Shown: positions 48,848 through 58,465 of the stretch, piece after piece | How the letters are laid out: each line of letters starts with the position of its first letter | Numbering within the stretch: position 1 is the stretch's first letter | Assembly (NCBI GenBank): GCA_913043205.1 | Contig: CAJWLF010000009.1 | Location: 29,420-93,419, forward strand | Source: an uncultured Chloroflexota bacterium | GTDB lineage: Bacteria > Chloroflexota > UBA11872 > VXNJ01 | Length of the DNA: 64,000 nt | Direction of reading: 5' to 3' | Position numbers and translations under genes: made by a program | The notes under the pieces: generated by a model | The model's database searches: none | What the model was told of the DNA's origin: nothing | The model's input: the letters and a program-made list of their open reading frames with translations, nothing else

Positions 48848-50058
48848 AAGTTCTTTTCGTATGTGCAAACGACCCATATTTCTACGACAATGGGGCTGCG
48901 TTACGCACGAGACCATTTATTCAGAGTGTTGTTAAACAAGGGGAAGCTCATTTGCTTTCGCCGTCGGCGAAAGCAAATGAGACACGGTTGTTCTCGAAGA
49001 GAATAGATATGGAGTATAAACTCCATGGTCGCTTTGTGAGGACACTTAGGTCTGTCGTAACTGCTGAGCCAGATCTGCTATTTCGAAGTAGAGGGGGGGC
49101 GGTTGCAAAAACTTTGCACGCTACCTTGTTGGCTGATGAATATGACGTGGTACACATAGCTGGACTTCAGTTAGCCTATTTAGTTGGGCCCTTTGTCGAC
49201 ACTACTAACTACTTGCGAAAACATTCTGAGACATCCTCCCCGGCCCTATTGGTTGATGAATTCAATGCCGAATTTGCAGTCTACAACCGTACGAATTTGA
49301 GGGCTAGCAGGCCTTTTTGGCAATCCATGTACTATCAATGGCAGTCTCGATTATTGGAAGCGTATGAGAAACGCGTTTTGCCAATTGCAGACTTGGTAAC
49401 CTGTCCGTCTCAAGAAGATATGAGTCTTATCAAATCAATAAGCCCTGGAGCTAATGTATCAGTCATTCCGAGTGGTATCGATCTACAAAAGTATGATGGA
49501 GCCGGATTGCTCCCCAAGGCTCCTGTAATCACTATGATTGCTGATTACAGCTACCGTCCTAATAGGGAAGGTATGGATTGGTTTCTAGAACATATATACC
49601 CTGCCGTTAGGAAGGCAAACCCTAATGTCAGATTGTACTTGGTTGGGAAGTCATCGGATCGGTTTGATAGTGTTGCCTCCGGGGTGATTGCTACGGGATA
49701 TGTGGATGATGTGGTTCCATACTTGCAGTTGGCTCGTGTGGTTATAGCTCCATTACTGTCTGGTGGGGGTATAAAGATGAAAGTGGTTGAAGGCATGGCT
49801 GCTAGCAGGCCAGTAATCACAACTCCAATTGGGGCTGAAGGATTAAAGGCACTAAATGGGCGTGACATCATTGTTCAGTCAGACCCATCAGTGTTTGCTG
49901 ATGAATTAGTGCGGTTAATCAGGGATGATAATGACGCCGCAAGGATAGCAAGAAATGCTTATCTTTTTGTTTCAAAATTGTTGAGCTCTGATGCGGTTGG
50001 GCGAACGTATTATGAAGCCTTGAATTTAGTGGTTAGCGGCAGTAAGTCTAGTGATTAA
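48844..50058 (+). CDS. Glycosyltransferase family 4
   Basis: A 404-residue GT-B enzyme. The N-terminus is MKVLFVCANDPYF, later LVDEFNAEFAVYNR, VTCPSQEDMSLI, VIPSGIDLQKYDG, and the donor domain ITMIADYSYRPNREGMDWF to GGGIKMKVVEGMAASRPVITTPIGAEG. This pattern resembles sugar transferases of the PEP-CTERM/exopolysaccharide type. A perfect 35-bp palindrome lies within codons 35-46. It is coupled to both neighbours by overlap. Confidence 0.85.
   Translation: MKVLFVCANDPYFYDNGAALRTRPFIQSVVKQGEAHLLSPSAKANETRLFSKRIDMEYKLHGRFVRTLRSVVTAEPDLLFRSRGGAVAKTLHATLLADEYDVVHIAGLQLAYLVGPFVDTTNYLRKHSETSSPALLVDEFNAEFAVYNRTNLRASRPFWQSMYYQWQSRLLEAYEKRVLPIADLVTCPSQEDMSLIKSISPGANVSVIPSGIDLQKYDGAGLLPKAPVITMIADYSYRPNREGMDWFLEHIYPAVRKANPNVRLYLVGKSSDRFDSVASGVIATGYVDDVVPYLQLARVVIAPLLSGGGIKMKVVEGMAASRPVITTPIGAEGLKALNGRDIIVQSDPSVFADELVRLIRDDNDAARIARNAYLFVSKLLSSDAVGRTYYEALNLVVSGSKSSD
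48947..48981. repeat. Perfect 35-bp palindrome inside a GT4 gene
   Basis: CTCATTTGCTTTCGCCG (48947-48963) is followed by one T and then its exact reverse complement (48965-48981). The reading frame stays open and the encoded segment fits the protein. Confidence 0.95.
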
Positions 50059-51016
50059 GCTTAAGGTTAGCTTGTGCATTACTGTGTTGAATGAGCTAGA
50101 TTCCATACCGCAAATGGCCCGCGATTTGTCAAAGCAAACTATGCGCCCCGATGAAATAGTGGTGGTAGATGGTGGTTCAGAAGATGGCACCGTCGACAAA
50201 ATCACCGAACAGCTTGAGACATTAGCTCCTCTCTTAATACATACAGTTCCCGGAGCAAATATAGCTACTGGACGTAACCTGTGCATGGGCTATGCATCTG
50301 GAGACATCATTGTGTTTCTTGATGCGGGCTTAGGCTTAGGAGCAGATTGGTTAAGATCTTTGGTGGCAGCCGTTGATTTGGGCGCAGATGTTGCGTACGG
50401 TGTGGTCCTGCCCGATCCTGTTGGAATCTTCGAGCATGCTTTGGCAGCGGTTACCTTGCCCCAATTCGATGAGATTGATAGTGGCAAGTATTTTCCTAGT
50501 GGTGGATCTATGGCGGGGCGAAAGGACCTTTATCAGAACCAACCGTTTCCAGAATGGCTTGATCATGGTGAAGACATGTGGCTGGATTTAAAATGGAGAA
50601 GTGAGGGGCTTGAATTGCAAATGGTGCCGGAGGCGATTGTAACTTTTAGACCTAGACGATCTATTCGGCAGTTCTACAAGCAGTACTATAATTATGCACG
50701 AGGAGATGGTGTGGCTGGCATGTGGCTGTATAGACATGGATTGAGATTTGTTTCATATGCAGCCCTATTAACAATATTGTTGAAGTCGGCAGAGTTTTGG
50801 TTCTTGTGGCCACCGTTGATGGGTCTTGGATTCTGGTATCAACGATTGCCCTTTAAGCGCTGGCGTAAGTCGAGCACTCTGTTCCCGTTAAAGAATCGGG
50901 TTTTTGGCATTCTACTGATTCTCTTTATTAGGGTTGTGGGGGACGCTGCAAAAATAGTCGGATTTATTAGTGGGTCTTTAATCAGGATGCGACGTTGGAA
51001 ATGGTGGCACCCATGA
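50051..51016 (+). CDS. Glycosyltransferase family 2, membrane-associated
   Basis: A 321-residue GT-A enzyme. The nucleotide-binding strand SLCITVLNELDSI, IVVVDGGSEDGT and the FLDAG DXD-like site are seen, then HGEDMWLDLKWR (catalytic ED) and C-terminal hydrophobic segments (about 230-300). GTG 50051 overlaps the previous stop by 8 bp. The sugar is unknown. Confidence 0.84.
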   Translation: MIKLKVSLCITVLNELDSIPQMARDLSKQTMRPDEIVVVDGGSEDGTVDKITEQLETLAPLLIHTVPGANIATGRNLCMGYASGDIIVFLDAGLGLGADWLRSLVAAVDLGADVAYGVVLPDPVGIFEHALAAVTLPQFDEIDSGKYFPSGGSMAGRKDLYQNQPFPEWLDHGEDMWLDLKWRSEGLELQMVPEAIVTFRPRRSIRQFYKQYYNYARGDGVAGMWLYRHGLRFVSYAALLTILLKSAEFWFLWPPLMGLGFWYQRLPFKRWRKSSTLFPLKNRVFGILLILFIRVVGDAAKIVGFISGSLIRMRRWKWWHP

Positions 51017-51903
51017 TAAAACCGAACATCAAGCTGTCAGTACTAATTGTTTCGTTTAATGTCTGTGATTTATTGCGTGATTGCTTAGATTCTTTGAGCA
51101 TTTGCGCAGACCATATCTCGATGGAAGTTATTGTTATTGATAATGGATCTGATGACGGTACGTGGCAGATGTTGCTAGATCGTCCTGAGATAGTGACACT
51201 GCGAGGGTCTGTTGACCTTGGGTTTTCCAGTGCGAACAACTTGGCGTTTGGGCATGCATCTGGGGATTACACACTGATTTTAAACCCTGACACAATAGTT
51301 TCAGTATCGGCGATATCCCGACTGTTAAATAGACTTTCTGAGGACGCGCAGATCGGTATGATAGGGCCGAAGTTAATACTGTCCGATGGCAGTATGGATT
51401 CGAGTAGTGCTAGAAACATACCTTCCCCCTTATCAGCTTTGCTGCATCTCACAGCCCTACCCAAGTGGATGCCTGGTGTCACTATTGCCAAGAGTTACCA
51501 CGTGAGAGACTACGAAGACAATCAACCTTTGGAAGTAGAGGCAATATCCGGAGCATTCATGATGATTCCTACACAAGTTCTAAGGGATATGAATGGGTTT
51601 GATGAATTATTCTGGATGTATGGTGAGGATTTGGACCTTGCATGTAGGGTAAGGGAAGGTGGCTGGAAAGTGGTTTTCGATCCATCCGTCGAAGTCGAAC
51701 ATATAAAAAGGGCCTCTTCTGGACAACGTTGGCTCAAGGCCAACTATGAGTTTTACAGGTCCATGGCTATTTTTTACAGAAAGCATTTGGCGGCATCAAA
51801 GCCTAAGTTCATGAATGTATGGGTTTACGTTGCTATAGTGTTTTTCGGTGTTTTGAAGATGTTGGTGCAGTGTGTGAAACGTATTCGGTTTGGGGTAAAT
51901 TAA
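51013..51903 (+). CDS. Glycosyltransferase family 2 (rhamnosyltransferase-like)
   Basis: A 296-residue GT-A enzyme. It has SVLIVSFNVCDLLRDCL, VIVIDNGSDDGT, NPDTIVS (DXD), the block EAISGAFMMIPTQVL, and FWMYGEDLDLACRVREGGWKV with the catalytic ED, typical of WbbL-like rhamnosyltransferases. The rfbD gene in the same cluster makes dTDP-rhamnose a plausible donor. ATG 51013 overlaps the previous TGA (ATGA) and is preferred to an upstream TTG. Confidence 0.85.
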   Translation: MIKPNIKLSVLIVSFNVCDLLRDCLDSLSICADHISMEVIVIDNGSDDGTWQMLLDRPEIVTLRGSVDLGFSSANNLAFGHASGDYTLILNPDTIVSVSAISRLLNRLSEDAQIGMIGPKLILSDGSMDSSSARNIPSPLSALLHLTALPKWMPGVTIAKSYHVRDYEDNQPLEVEAISGAFMMIPTQVLRDMNGFDELFWMYGEDLDLACRVREGGWKVVFDPSVEVEHIKRASSGQRWLKANYEFYRSMAIFYRKHLAASKPKFMNVWVYVAIVFFGVLKMLVQCVKRIRFGVN

Positions 51904-51940
51904 TCGATAGTATTTTCACTGCAAGTGACAGGTATATTTG

Positions 51941-53404
51941 ATGAAATCTGTACGGAGTTCGGCAAAGGACATAATAAAGAGATTGGCCAATCTTGGTTTG
52001 CGTCGACTAGAAGTTGAAACAATCTTGGGAATAGCTTTTCCATCGATGGATGTTTTGCTCCTGTGGAGTTCGTCATGGATAGCTTACAGTTTGTCATTCA
52101 AATCTGAATTGGATGTTGAACGATTTCAGCCTGGATGGTACTTCATTCTCCCTATTACAACGATATTTACTGTATCTTTTTTGATTGCAGGAATAGTGCT
52201 TCGCTTGTATGTAGAACCGACGCGGATTTCGGCGGTTGTTCGCTCAACTAGAGTGGGATCTGGTGTGCTAAGTGCCTTGTTTTTGACGATAGGCATTCTG
52301 TATTTTATGTCGCCTGCTAGGTTGGAGCCGTCTAGGTTGTTTCTAGCAGTGCTAGGAATGGCATCATTTCTAATGGTATTGGGTGGGCGTACTTTGATGA
52401 CTCGTATGATTAGATGGCTGGCGGCTTATGGTATCGGCCTGGAAAAAGTTCTAATTCTTGGAGATGGTAGGGAAGCTCGAGCTGTTCATGAATTGTTTTC
52501 AAAACATCAGGCTCGGAGATATAAGTTAGCGGGCTATGTTACAGGATCTGACACTGCTGATGCGGAACCTAGCGGCATGCTAGGATCCAAATTAGGCTCA
52601 CTTGACTCGCTTGCCACCATTATTAAGCGACATTCTATAGATAAGATGGTGCTTGCTATCCCGGGGCTTCATACTGAGCAAGTTCTTAATGTCGCTAACC
52701 TGTGTAGTGATAACAGAGTTGCATTGTGGATCTTGCCTGACCATTTTCAATTGATGATTTCACGAGTTGATGAGGATGAATTAGCTGGGCTTCCTTTGAT
52801 GACGATTAGTGAAGTAAGGCTAAAGGGTGTTAGTCGCGTAGTGAAAAGGTTGGTAGATATTTTGATTTCTGCCTTGCTACTGGTTTTTGCTTCAGGGATC
52901 ATGGTGGCAGTGGCGATAGCAATAAGGTTAACTGGTTCCGGGTCTGTGTTTTTTGCGCAACAACGTATGGGGCGTGACGGCCGAAAATTTATGATGCTCA
53001 AATTCCGATCTATGCGGTTAGATGCAGATCTGGAAGGACAAGGATGGACTGTGGAAAACGACGACAGGACGACAACTGTAGGTAGGTTTATCCGGAGGTT
53101 TTCAATGGATGAGTTGCCCCAGCTTATTAATGTGCTTCGAGGGGAAATGAGTCTGGTGGGGCCTCGCCCCGAACTACCAGATTATGTGCGGGAATTTGCT
53201 CGACGTTATCCCAGATATATGCAACGGCACCATGAGAAAGCTGGTATGACTGGATGGGCTCAAGTCAACGGGCTGAGAGGTGATGTTTCCATTTCAGAAC
53301 GCACGTTGTACGACCTGTATTACGTCGAAAATTGGTCCGTTGGTCTCGACATGCAGATATTGCTGCGCACAGTATTGGAAGTTTTACGAGGGCGGGCCTA
53401 CTGA
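51941..53404 (+). CDS. Polyprenyl-phosphate sugar-1-phosphate transferase (WcaJ/WbaP-like)
   Basis: Starts glycan repeat synthesis by loading the first sugar-phosphate on undecaprenyl phosphate. The 487 residues have four N-terminal membrane segments, a central Rossmann-like domain (VLILGDGREARAV) and the C-terminal catalytic domain with KRLVDILISALLL, FFAQQRMGRDGRKFMMLKFRSM, FSMDELPQLINVLRGEMSLVGPRPELP and GMTGWAQVNG. ATG 51941 has AGG 8 nt upstream. It closes the second GT run. Confidence 0.92.
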   Translation: MKSVRSSAKDIIKRLANLGLRRLEVETILGIAFPSMDVLLLWSSSWIAYSLSFKSELDVERFQPGWYFILPITTIFTVSFLIAGIVLRLYVEPTRISAVVRSTRVGSGVLSALFLTIGILYFMSPARLEPSRLFLAVLGMASFLMVLGGRTLMTRMIRWLAAYGIGLEKVLILGDGREARAVHELFSKHQARRYKLAGYVTGSDTADAEPSGMLGSKLGSLDSLATIIKRHSIDKMVLAIPGLHTEQVLNVANLCSDNRVALWILPDHFQLMISRVDEDELAGLPLMTISEVRLKGVSRVVKRLVDILISALLLVFASGIMVAVAIAIRLTGSGSVFFAQQRMGRDGRKFMMLKFRSMRLDADLEGQGWTVENDDRTTTVGRFIRRFSMDELPQLINVLRGEMSLVGPRPELPDYVREFARRYPRYMQRHHEKAGMTGWAQVNGLRGDVSISERTLYDLYYVENWSVGLDMQILLRTVLEVLRGRAY

Positions 53405-53460
53405 ACTACTCCTATATTCTTCTCGGCTTATCATCAACCAAAACGCTGCGGCTATTTAAG

Positions 53461-55737
53461 ATGTTTCTTCTAGCTACAACTGGGGTGACGTTGGCAGCAT
53501 CTCTTTGGGCCTGTACCTTCTTGTCTTTTAACCAGGATAATTTGTCTGTTGAGCCTAGCGCAGTGCCGGCTAATCCCGACGGCAACGGACGAGACAACAA
53601 TAACGTCTGGGTGCCTCCCGTAGCACGTCCTTTGATGACTGGTGTTCCAGGAGGTTTGTCCATAGAGGCGTTGACGAATGGCCGTGATGATTATGGGGGA
53701 TTGAAAAACATAAGCGGGTTGGCAGTTGGTGCGGACGGAGAATTAGTGATCGCAAATAGATCCGAAGGCAAGCTATTTAAGATATCGGCGTTAGGTGAGA
53801 TAACACATGTAGCCGGAAAGGGTGGTCGTGTTGATGATGGGGACGGAACTGATGCACAGCAATCAGGTTTATTGGATCCTTCTTGGATTCTTGTAGACGG
53901 TAGCGGAGCTATCTATGTGAGCACTTTAGGAAAGATCCGGAGAATTGATGGCTCTGGGATGATTTCTACCGTTGCCGGAGGATCTTCTAGGGGCTTTGCA
54001 GGAGACGGTGAATCTAGCGAGCATGCTTTATTCCGCGGAAATAGTGGTATGGCTATAGATGGCGAGGGCAATCTGTTCGTAGCAGATCGGGGTAATGCCC
54101 GTGTTCGGCGCATTGGGGTTGACGGCATTGTAAGTACCATTGCAGGGGACGGTCGATTTCGTAGCGATGGAGATAATCTGCAGGCTACGGAAGCATCCCT
54201 GAATTCCCCGGTAGATGTGGCGATAGGGCCCGGTGGGGAGATTTATGTGTCAGAGTTCGACGGCCATAGAGTGAGAAAAATCGATGTGAATGGAGTAATC
54301 AGTACTATTGCCGGTACTGGAACTGCTGGTTGGTCTGGTGATGGAGGATTGGCAATCAATAGCCATTTGAATTCCCCGCGATCTGTCGAAGTAGACCGCG
54401 CTGGTCGGCTATACATATCCGACTGGGGCAATAAGGTGATTCGGGTAGTAGATTTGGACGGCACTATTCAATTGGTAGCAGGGCATGGCTCAAATTCTAC
54501 GACTCAGGATGGTATACGGGCTCTTCGGGCAAAACTTGACCCAGTTGTGGATTTCGCTTTGAGTGATGCTGGCACCATGTATTTTGCTCAACAATTGACT
54601 GGGTTAATACATGTGCTTCGTGAAGGTCCAGATGATGATCTGTATGATCGTTGCGACGGTGAACTAGCCTCCATTACGACTGCGCCATCTGTGACTGACG
54701 GGGTTGTAGTTGAGGTTGCGGGCAAGACTGAGGATGGGTTTTATGGCGATAATGGACTTGTCCAAAAGGCTGGGTTTGTAAGTCCTGAATCATTGGCTAT
54801 CGGATCTGCTGGAGTTCTATATGTGGCTGACACTGGAAATCATCGAATTCGAGCAATAGATAAAGATGGTGTGATTCGCACCATAGCTGGGACCGGAGAG
54901 CCTGGGTTTTCCGGGGATGGTGGCGCAGCTTTAAGTTCACAATTAGCAGAGCCTACTGCGTTAGCGATAGGAGCGTCTGAGAACATAATTTTCTACGACT
55001 CGGCAAATTTACGTGTGAGAAGGATTGACGAATGTGGGGACATACATACGATAGCTGGTACGGGGCAGCCGGGGGACAGTGGAGATAAGGGGCCAGCCAT
55101 AAAAGCTAAGTTTCGTGATGTGAGTTCCATAGTATTGGATTCCAGGGGAGGGGTGTACTTGGCGGATCCTGCATCCAATAAAGTCCGCTATATTGACTCC
55201 AATGGCAACATAGATTCCGTCGCCGGCACTGGGGTGCCGGCGAGCGGGCCAGATGGGGGCAAAGCTGAAACAACACCACTTGATGGTCCATCTGGATTGG
55301 CCCTTGGCAAAGACGGGGTTCTGTATATTGCCGAGGCGAGATCAGGAAGGATTCGTTTTGTGTCTCCCGATGGCAACATGGGAACCCTGGTTGGCATAGT
55401 TTCTAAGATGGAAGACGTTGCCGATGATACAGTACCGTTGCATAACGCTTTGAGTGACCCATTTTCGTTGGCTGTTGATGAGGATGACAACATATATATT
55501 GCTGAATTAACTGGAGGTAGGGTTGTTTCGATCGATGCTGACGGATTGACTAGGTTTGTTGTAGGGAGTGATTATGAAAACCGCTCATTGGACGTTTCAT
55601 TGGTGGAGATAAAACTGTTGGCTCCACTTAGTATTGCACTGGATCTGTCAGGCAGTATGTTTGTTCTCGATTCTGGTGGTGGTATATGGAGTATTGGCAA
55701 TGGCAATAGTGTCCCCAATACTAACAAAGAAAGATGA
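53461..55737 (+). CDS. NHL-repeat beta-propeller lipoprotein
   Basis: A 758-residue exported protein. A hydrophobic N-terminus ends in a Cys at an imperfect lipobox (SLWAC), then a Pro/Asn-rich linker. The rest consists of about 12 NHL repeats, with recurrent VDVDGxISTIAGTGxxGxSGDGG-like units, that would form two propellers. ATG 53461 lacks a basic n-region and ribosome site; an earlier non-standard start reading TKTLRLFK would supply one. It lies 56 bp after the sugar-phosphate transferase gene. Ligand unknown; NHL propellers usually bind proteins or glycans. Confidence 0.78.
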   Translation: MFLLATTGVTLAASLWACTFLSFNQDNLSVEPSAVPANPDGNGRDNNNVWVPPVARPLMTGVPGGLSIEALTNGRDDYGGLKNISGLAVGADGELVIANRSEGKLFKISALGEITHVAGKGGRVDDGDGTDAQQSGLLDPSWILVDGSGAIYVSTLGKIRRIDGSGMISTVAGGSSRGFAGDGESSEHALFRGNSGMAIDGEGNLFVADRGNARVRRIGVDGIVSTIAGDGRFRSDGDNLQATEASLNSPVDVAIGPGGEIYVSEFDGHRVRKIDVNGVISTIAGTGTAGWSGDGGLAINSHLNSPRSVEVDRAGRLYISDWGNKVIRVVDLDGTIQLVAGHGSNSTTQDGIRALRAKLDPVVDFALSDAGTMYFAQQLTGLIHVLREGPDDDLYDRCDGELASITTAPSVTDGVVVEVAGKTEDGFYGDNGLVQKAGFVSPESLAIGSAGVLYVADTGNHRIRAIDKDGVIRTIAGTGEPGFSGDGGAALSSQLAEPTALAIGASENIIFYDSANLRVRRIDECGDIHTIAGTGQPGDSGDKGPAIKAKFRDVSSIVLDSRGGVYLADPASNKVRYIDSNGNIDSVAGTGVPASGPDGGKAETTPLDGPSGLALGKDGVLYIAEARSGRIRFVSPDGNMGTLVGIVSKMEDVADDTVPLHNALSDPFSLAVDEDDNIYIAELTGGRVVSIDADGLTRFVVGSDYENRSLDVSLVEIKLLAPLSIALDLSGSMFVLDSGGGIWSIGNGNSVPNTNKER

Positions 55738-55741
55738 GGTC

Positions 55742-55770
55742 TTGACCGTGCAGAATCAGCCCATGATAAT
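55742..55770 (+). promoter_or_regulatory. Candidate promoter of the second grpE-dnaJ operon
   Basis: TTGACC (55742-55747), 17-bp spacer, GATAAT (55765-55770). Both boxes are 5/6 to consensus. This gives a leader of about 66 nt. Neither a CIRCE nor a HAIR repeat was seen here. Confidence 0.6.
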
Positions 55771-55842
55771 TCCATCTCTAGCCTCGACCATTTCAACGGA
55801 TATTTAATTGGCCCACTATTACTTCGGAGATTGTAAAAACAA

Positions 55843-56418
55843 ATGACCAACAATGGTGACCCTGAAACTTCGTCTGCCCAGCAAGAAACAGATGGTGACG
55901 ATAGTTATGAGAAAAGCGACAATGCTGATCAACAGCAGACGGAAGAACAGAGCCGTACGGAGTTACTCAACCGCCTTACAAGGGCGCAGGCTGACCTAGC
56001 AAATTTCAGACGTCGTTCTGCGCAAGAGACGCAAGATGCTCGCCAATTTGCGAATCAGCTATTTGCTGTGGAGCTTCTTGGAGTCCTCGATTCGCTGGAT
56101 CGCGCCTTAATATCGGTTCCCGGAAAGCTGCGATCGTTTTCATGGATAGATGGGATAATGCTGACGAGGATGCAATTTGATCATCTGTTAAAGTCCCAAG
56201 GCGTTGAAAGGATTAATGCCCTAGGCCAGAAATTCGATCCAGCTGAACACGATGCGGTGGAAGCTGATGAAGACCTTGAAGATTCAGGTACTGTGGTAGA
56301 AGAATTCCAAGCTGGTTACAAGATGCATGGCAAGGTTATTCGGCCGGCTCTCGTACGCGTTGGAGCGACCGTCAATGATGACGATGATGATAGTGAAATA
56401 ATCGAAGAATCTAACTAG
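55843..56418 (+). CDS. grpE: Nucleotide exchange factor GrpE (second copy)
   Basis: 191 residues: an acidic disordered N-terminus (1-35), a coiled coil (LNRLTRAQADLANFRRR), AVELLGVLDSLDRALIS and the beta domain with FDPAEHDAVE and EFQAGYKMHGKVIRPALVRVG. It differs clearly from the copy at 32335. It heads an operon with dnaJ but no adjacent dnaK or hrcA. Confidence 0.92.
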   Translation: MTNNGDPETSSAQQETDGDDSYEKSDNADQQQTEEQSRTELLNRLTRAQADLANFRRRSAQETQDARQFANQLFAVELLGVLDSLDRALISVPGKLRSFSWIDGIMLTRMQFDHLLKSQGVERINALGQKFDPAEHDAVEADEDLEDSGTVVEEFQAGYKMHGKVIRPALVRVGATVNDDDDDSEIIEESN

Positions 56419-56438
56419 TTTTACGGGTGATTTAGGCA

Positions 56439-57545
56439 ATGGCATCTAGCGAAGATCTGTATGGAATTTTAGGATTAGAACCGGGTGTTGATTCTGGGGC
56501 GATACGCAAGGCCTATCGTCGCTTGGCTCGTGAAAACCATCCAGATGTTAATAAGGAGTCCGGTGCCGAGGCCAAGTTTAAGCGAATACAGCAAGCTTAC
56601 GATGTCTTAAAGGATGATAAGAAGCGTTCTTTATACGACAGGTATGGGCATGAGGGGCTACGGCAAGGATTTGAGCCTGGGATGGCGGGGTTTAACGTAG
56701 GAGGGATAGGGGACATTTTTGACGCTTTCTTTGGTGGTGGTTCTGGAAGGCGAAGGAGGGATGAGGGCAGCGCAGGTAGGGATATGCAGATTGTGGTATC
56801 CATAGAGTTTTTAGATGCCGTTCATGGAGTGGAACGGGACTTAGATATTATTCGTCAAGAAATTTGTGACGCTTGTAATGGTTCTGGCAGCGGTGCCAAT
56901 ACAACTGTGTTGTCGTGTGGAAACTGTCAGGGATCTGGGGAAGTTCGACATGCCCAAAGTTCGATGTTCGGGCAATTTGTAAATGTTGTGACATGTGAAC
57001 AGTGTGCTGGGACCGGCCAAACTAAACAGAATCCCTGCTCTGATTGTGGTGGTGGTGGTAGGGTCAAGAGGGAACGTAAGTTGGCAGTTACGATTCCTGC
57101 CGGTGTCGACCATAATACCGAACTTCGGTTGCAGGGAGAGGGTGAAGCCGGATGGCAAGGTGGTGCTGCTGGTGACTTATTCGTAGTAATTCAAGTTGAG
57201 GCACATCCTTCATTGCGGCGTGAAGGGATAAATGTTTTTTCCATTGTTGAGATAGATGTGTTTGACGCCGTCTTAGGTGGGGAGGTCGAAGTAGATACTG
57301 TAGACGGGCCAGAGATAGTAAAAATACCGTCTGGCACACAACCTAATAGCTTTATCAAATTGGCCAACAAGGGTGTGCCTCGGATTCAAAGGTCAGGACG
57401 TGGGGATCATGTACTGGAGGTGCAGGTCAAGTTGCCAGTGAAATTAGACGAACGGGAAAAGGAGCTTTTTACTGAATTGCGCGATTTGTTTGAAGCTGAT
57501 ACCAATGGCGTTAGCAAGGGCTTCGGTAAGGTTTTTGGTAAATGA
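56439..57545 (+). CDS. dnaJ: Chaperone DnaJ (canonical, zinc-finger type)
   Basis: A 368-residue Hsp40 with J domain (HPD in ENHPDVNKESG), Gly-rich linker, all four zinc motifs (CDACNGSG, CGNCQGSG, CEQCAGTG, CSDCGGGG at about 147-210) and the C-terminal peptide-binding domains. It stimulates DnaK ATPase; DnaK is encoded at 30379. Its stop overlaps the prmA ATG. Confidence 0.95.
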   Translation: MASSEDLYGILGLEPGVDSGAIRKAYRRLARENHPDVNKESGAEAKFKRIQQAYDVLKDDKKRSLYDRYGHEGLRQGFEPGMAGFNVGGIGDIFDAFFGGGSGRRRRDEGSAGRDMQIVVSIEFLDAVHGVERDLDIIRQEICDACNGSGSGANTTVLSCGNCQGSGEVRHAQSSMFGQFVNVVTCEQCAGTGQTKQNPCSDCGGGGRVKRERKLAVTIPAGVDHNTELRLQGEGEAGWQGGAAGDLFVVIQVEAHPSLRREGINVFSIVEIDVFDAVLGGEVEVDTVDGPEIVKIPSGTQPNSFIKLANKGVPRIQRSGRGDHVLEVQVKLPVKLDEREKELFTELRDLFEADTNGVSKGFGKVFGK

Positions 57546-58465
57546 ATCGGCGCTGGCTAGAAGTCAGTGTAACGATTGGAATAGATGAGGCGGATGAGGT
57601 TGGCGCAGTAATGTCAAGATGGGCAGTTGGGGGAGTGGCTATTCAAGAGCTCTACGATCCTGAAGCATTGGATGATCCTCAGCCTACAGGCCATTGTTTG
57701 GTGAGTGGCTATCTACCGGAAGACTGCAATATCGATAACTATCGGGACAAGCTTGTGAGTGCGTTGTGGATGTTGGGAGCAACGGGTTCTGATGAATTGC
57801 GCCACCCGCGAGAAGTATGGGTAGATGAAAATGTCTGGCATGAGGGTTGGAAGAAGCATTACAAAAAGATTTCTATTGGCCCCATAGACATAATCCCTGC
57901 GTGGTATCAAGTCGACGATAATAATGTTAATAGAATTGAGGTCTTAATCGATCCTGGCAAGGCCTTCGGAACCGGGTTGCACGTTAGTACTAGGCAGGTG
58001 ATTCATAATTTGCTGGAGGTGGGCATCGAGGATCGCACTGTAATGGATGTAGGGACTGGGTCTGGGATACTTGCGATTACGGCTTGCAAACTGGGTGCTC
58101 ATCAGGTACTGGCAATAGACAATGACTATTCGGCCGTAGAAGCAGCACTTGCAAATGTTCTTCTGAATGAGTGCGGGAATGGTGTTGAGGTGCAATTTGG
58201 AGATATCGATCGTGATGCACGATTTGCATCTGTTGCGGTGCAATACGATGTCTTGGTGGCAAATATTGTAGCTAGTGTGCATGTGGGGTTGGCCTTGTCG
58301 TATCTCAAGTATCTGACTCCTACTGGTCATCTAATTTTGGGAGGCATTGTTGATGAACGTGAGCATCTAGTTTTAGAGGCGTTTAACGGTGTACCAATGG
58401 AACTGGTGAGTCGGCATGAAGAGGATAGATGGATTTCACTAATGTGGCGACGAACAGGGCGATAA
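57542..58465 (+). CDS. prmA: Ribosomal protein L11 methyltransferase
   Basis: SAM-dependent methylation of L11. The 307 residues have the N-terminal substrate-recognition domain (about 1-115, WLEVSVTI) and the methyltransferase domain with GTGLHVSTRQVIHNL, MDVGTGSGILAITACKLGA, AIDNDYSAVEAALAN and VLVANIVASVHVGL (NPPY-like site). It is coupled to dnaJ (ATGA) and to rsmE (TAATG), the conserved Gram-positive order. Confidence 0.92.
   Translation: MNRRWLEVSVTIGIDEADEVGAVMSRWAVGGVAIQELYDPEALDDPQPTGHCLVSGYLPEDCNIDNYRDKLVSALWMLGATGSDELRHPREVWVDENVWHEGWKKHYKKISIGPIDIIPAWYQVDDNNVNRIEVLIDPGKAFGTGLHVSTRQVIHNLLEVGIEDRTVMDVGTGSGILAITACKLGAHQVLAIDNDYSAVEAALANVLLNECGNGVEVQFGDIDRDARFASVAVQYDVLVANIVASVHVGLALSYLKYLTPTGHLILGGIVDEREHLVLEAFNGVPMELVSRHEEDRWISLMWRRTGR

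Noticed and set aside
53555..55700. Internally repetitive DNA that could be a tandem-repeat array
   Set aside because: It is fully explained by the NHL repeats of the encoded protein; spacers are coding, so it is not CRISPR.
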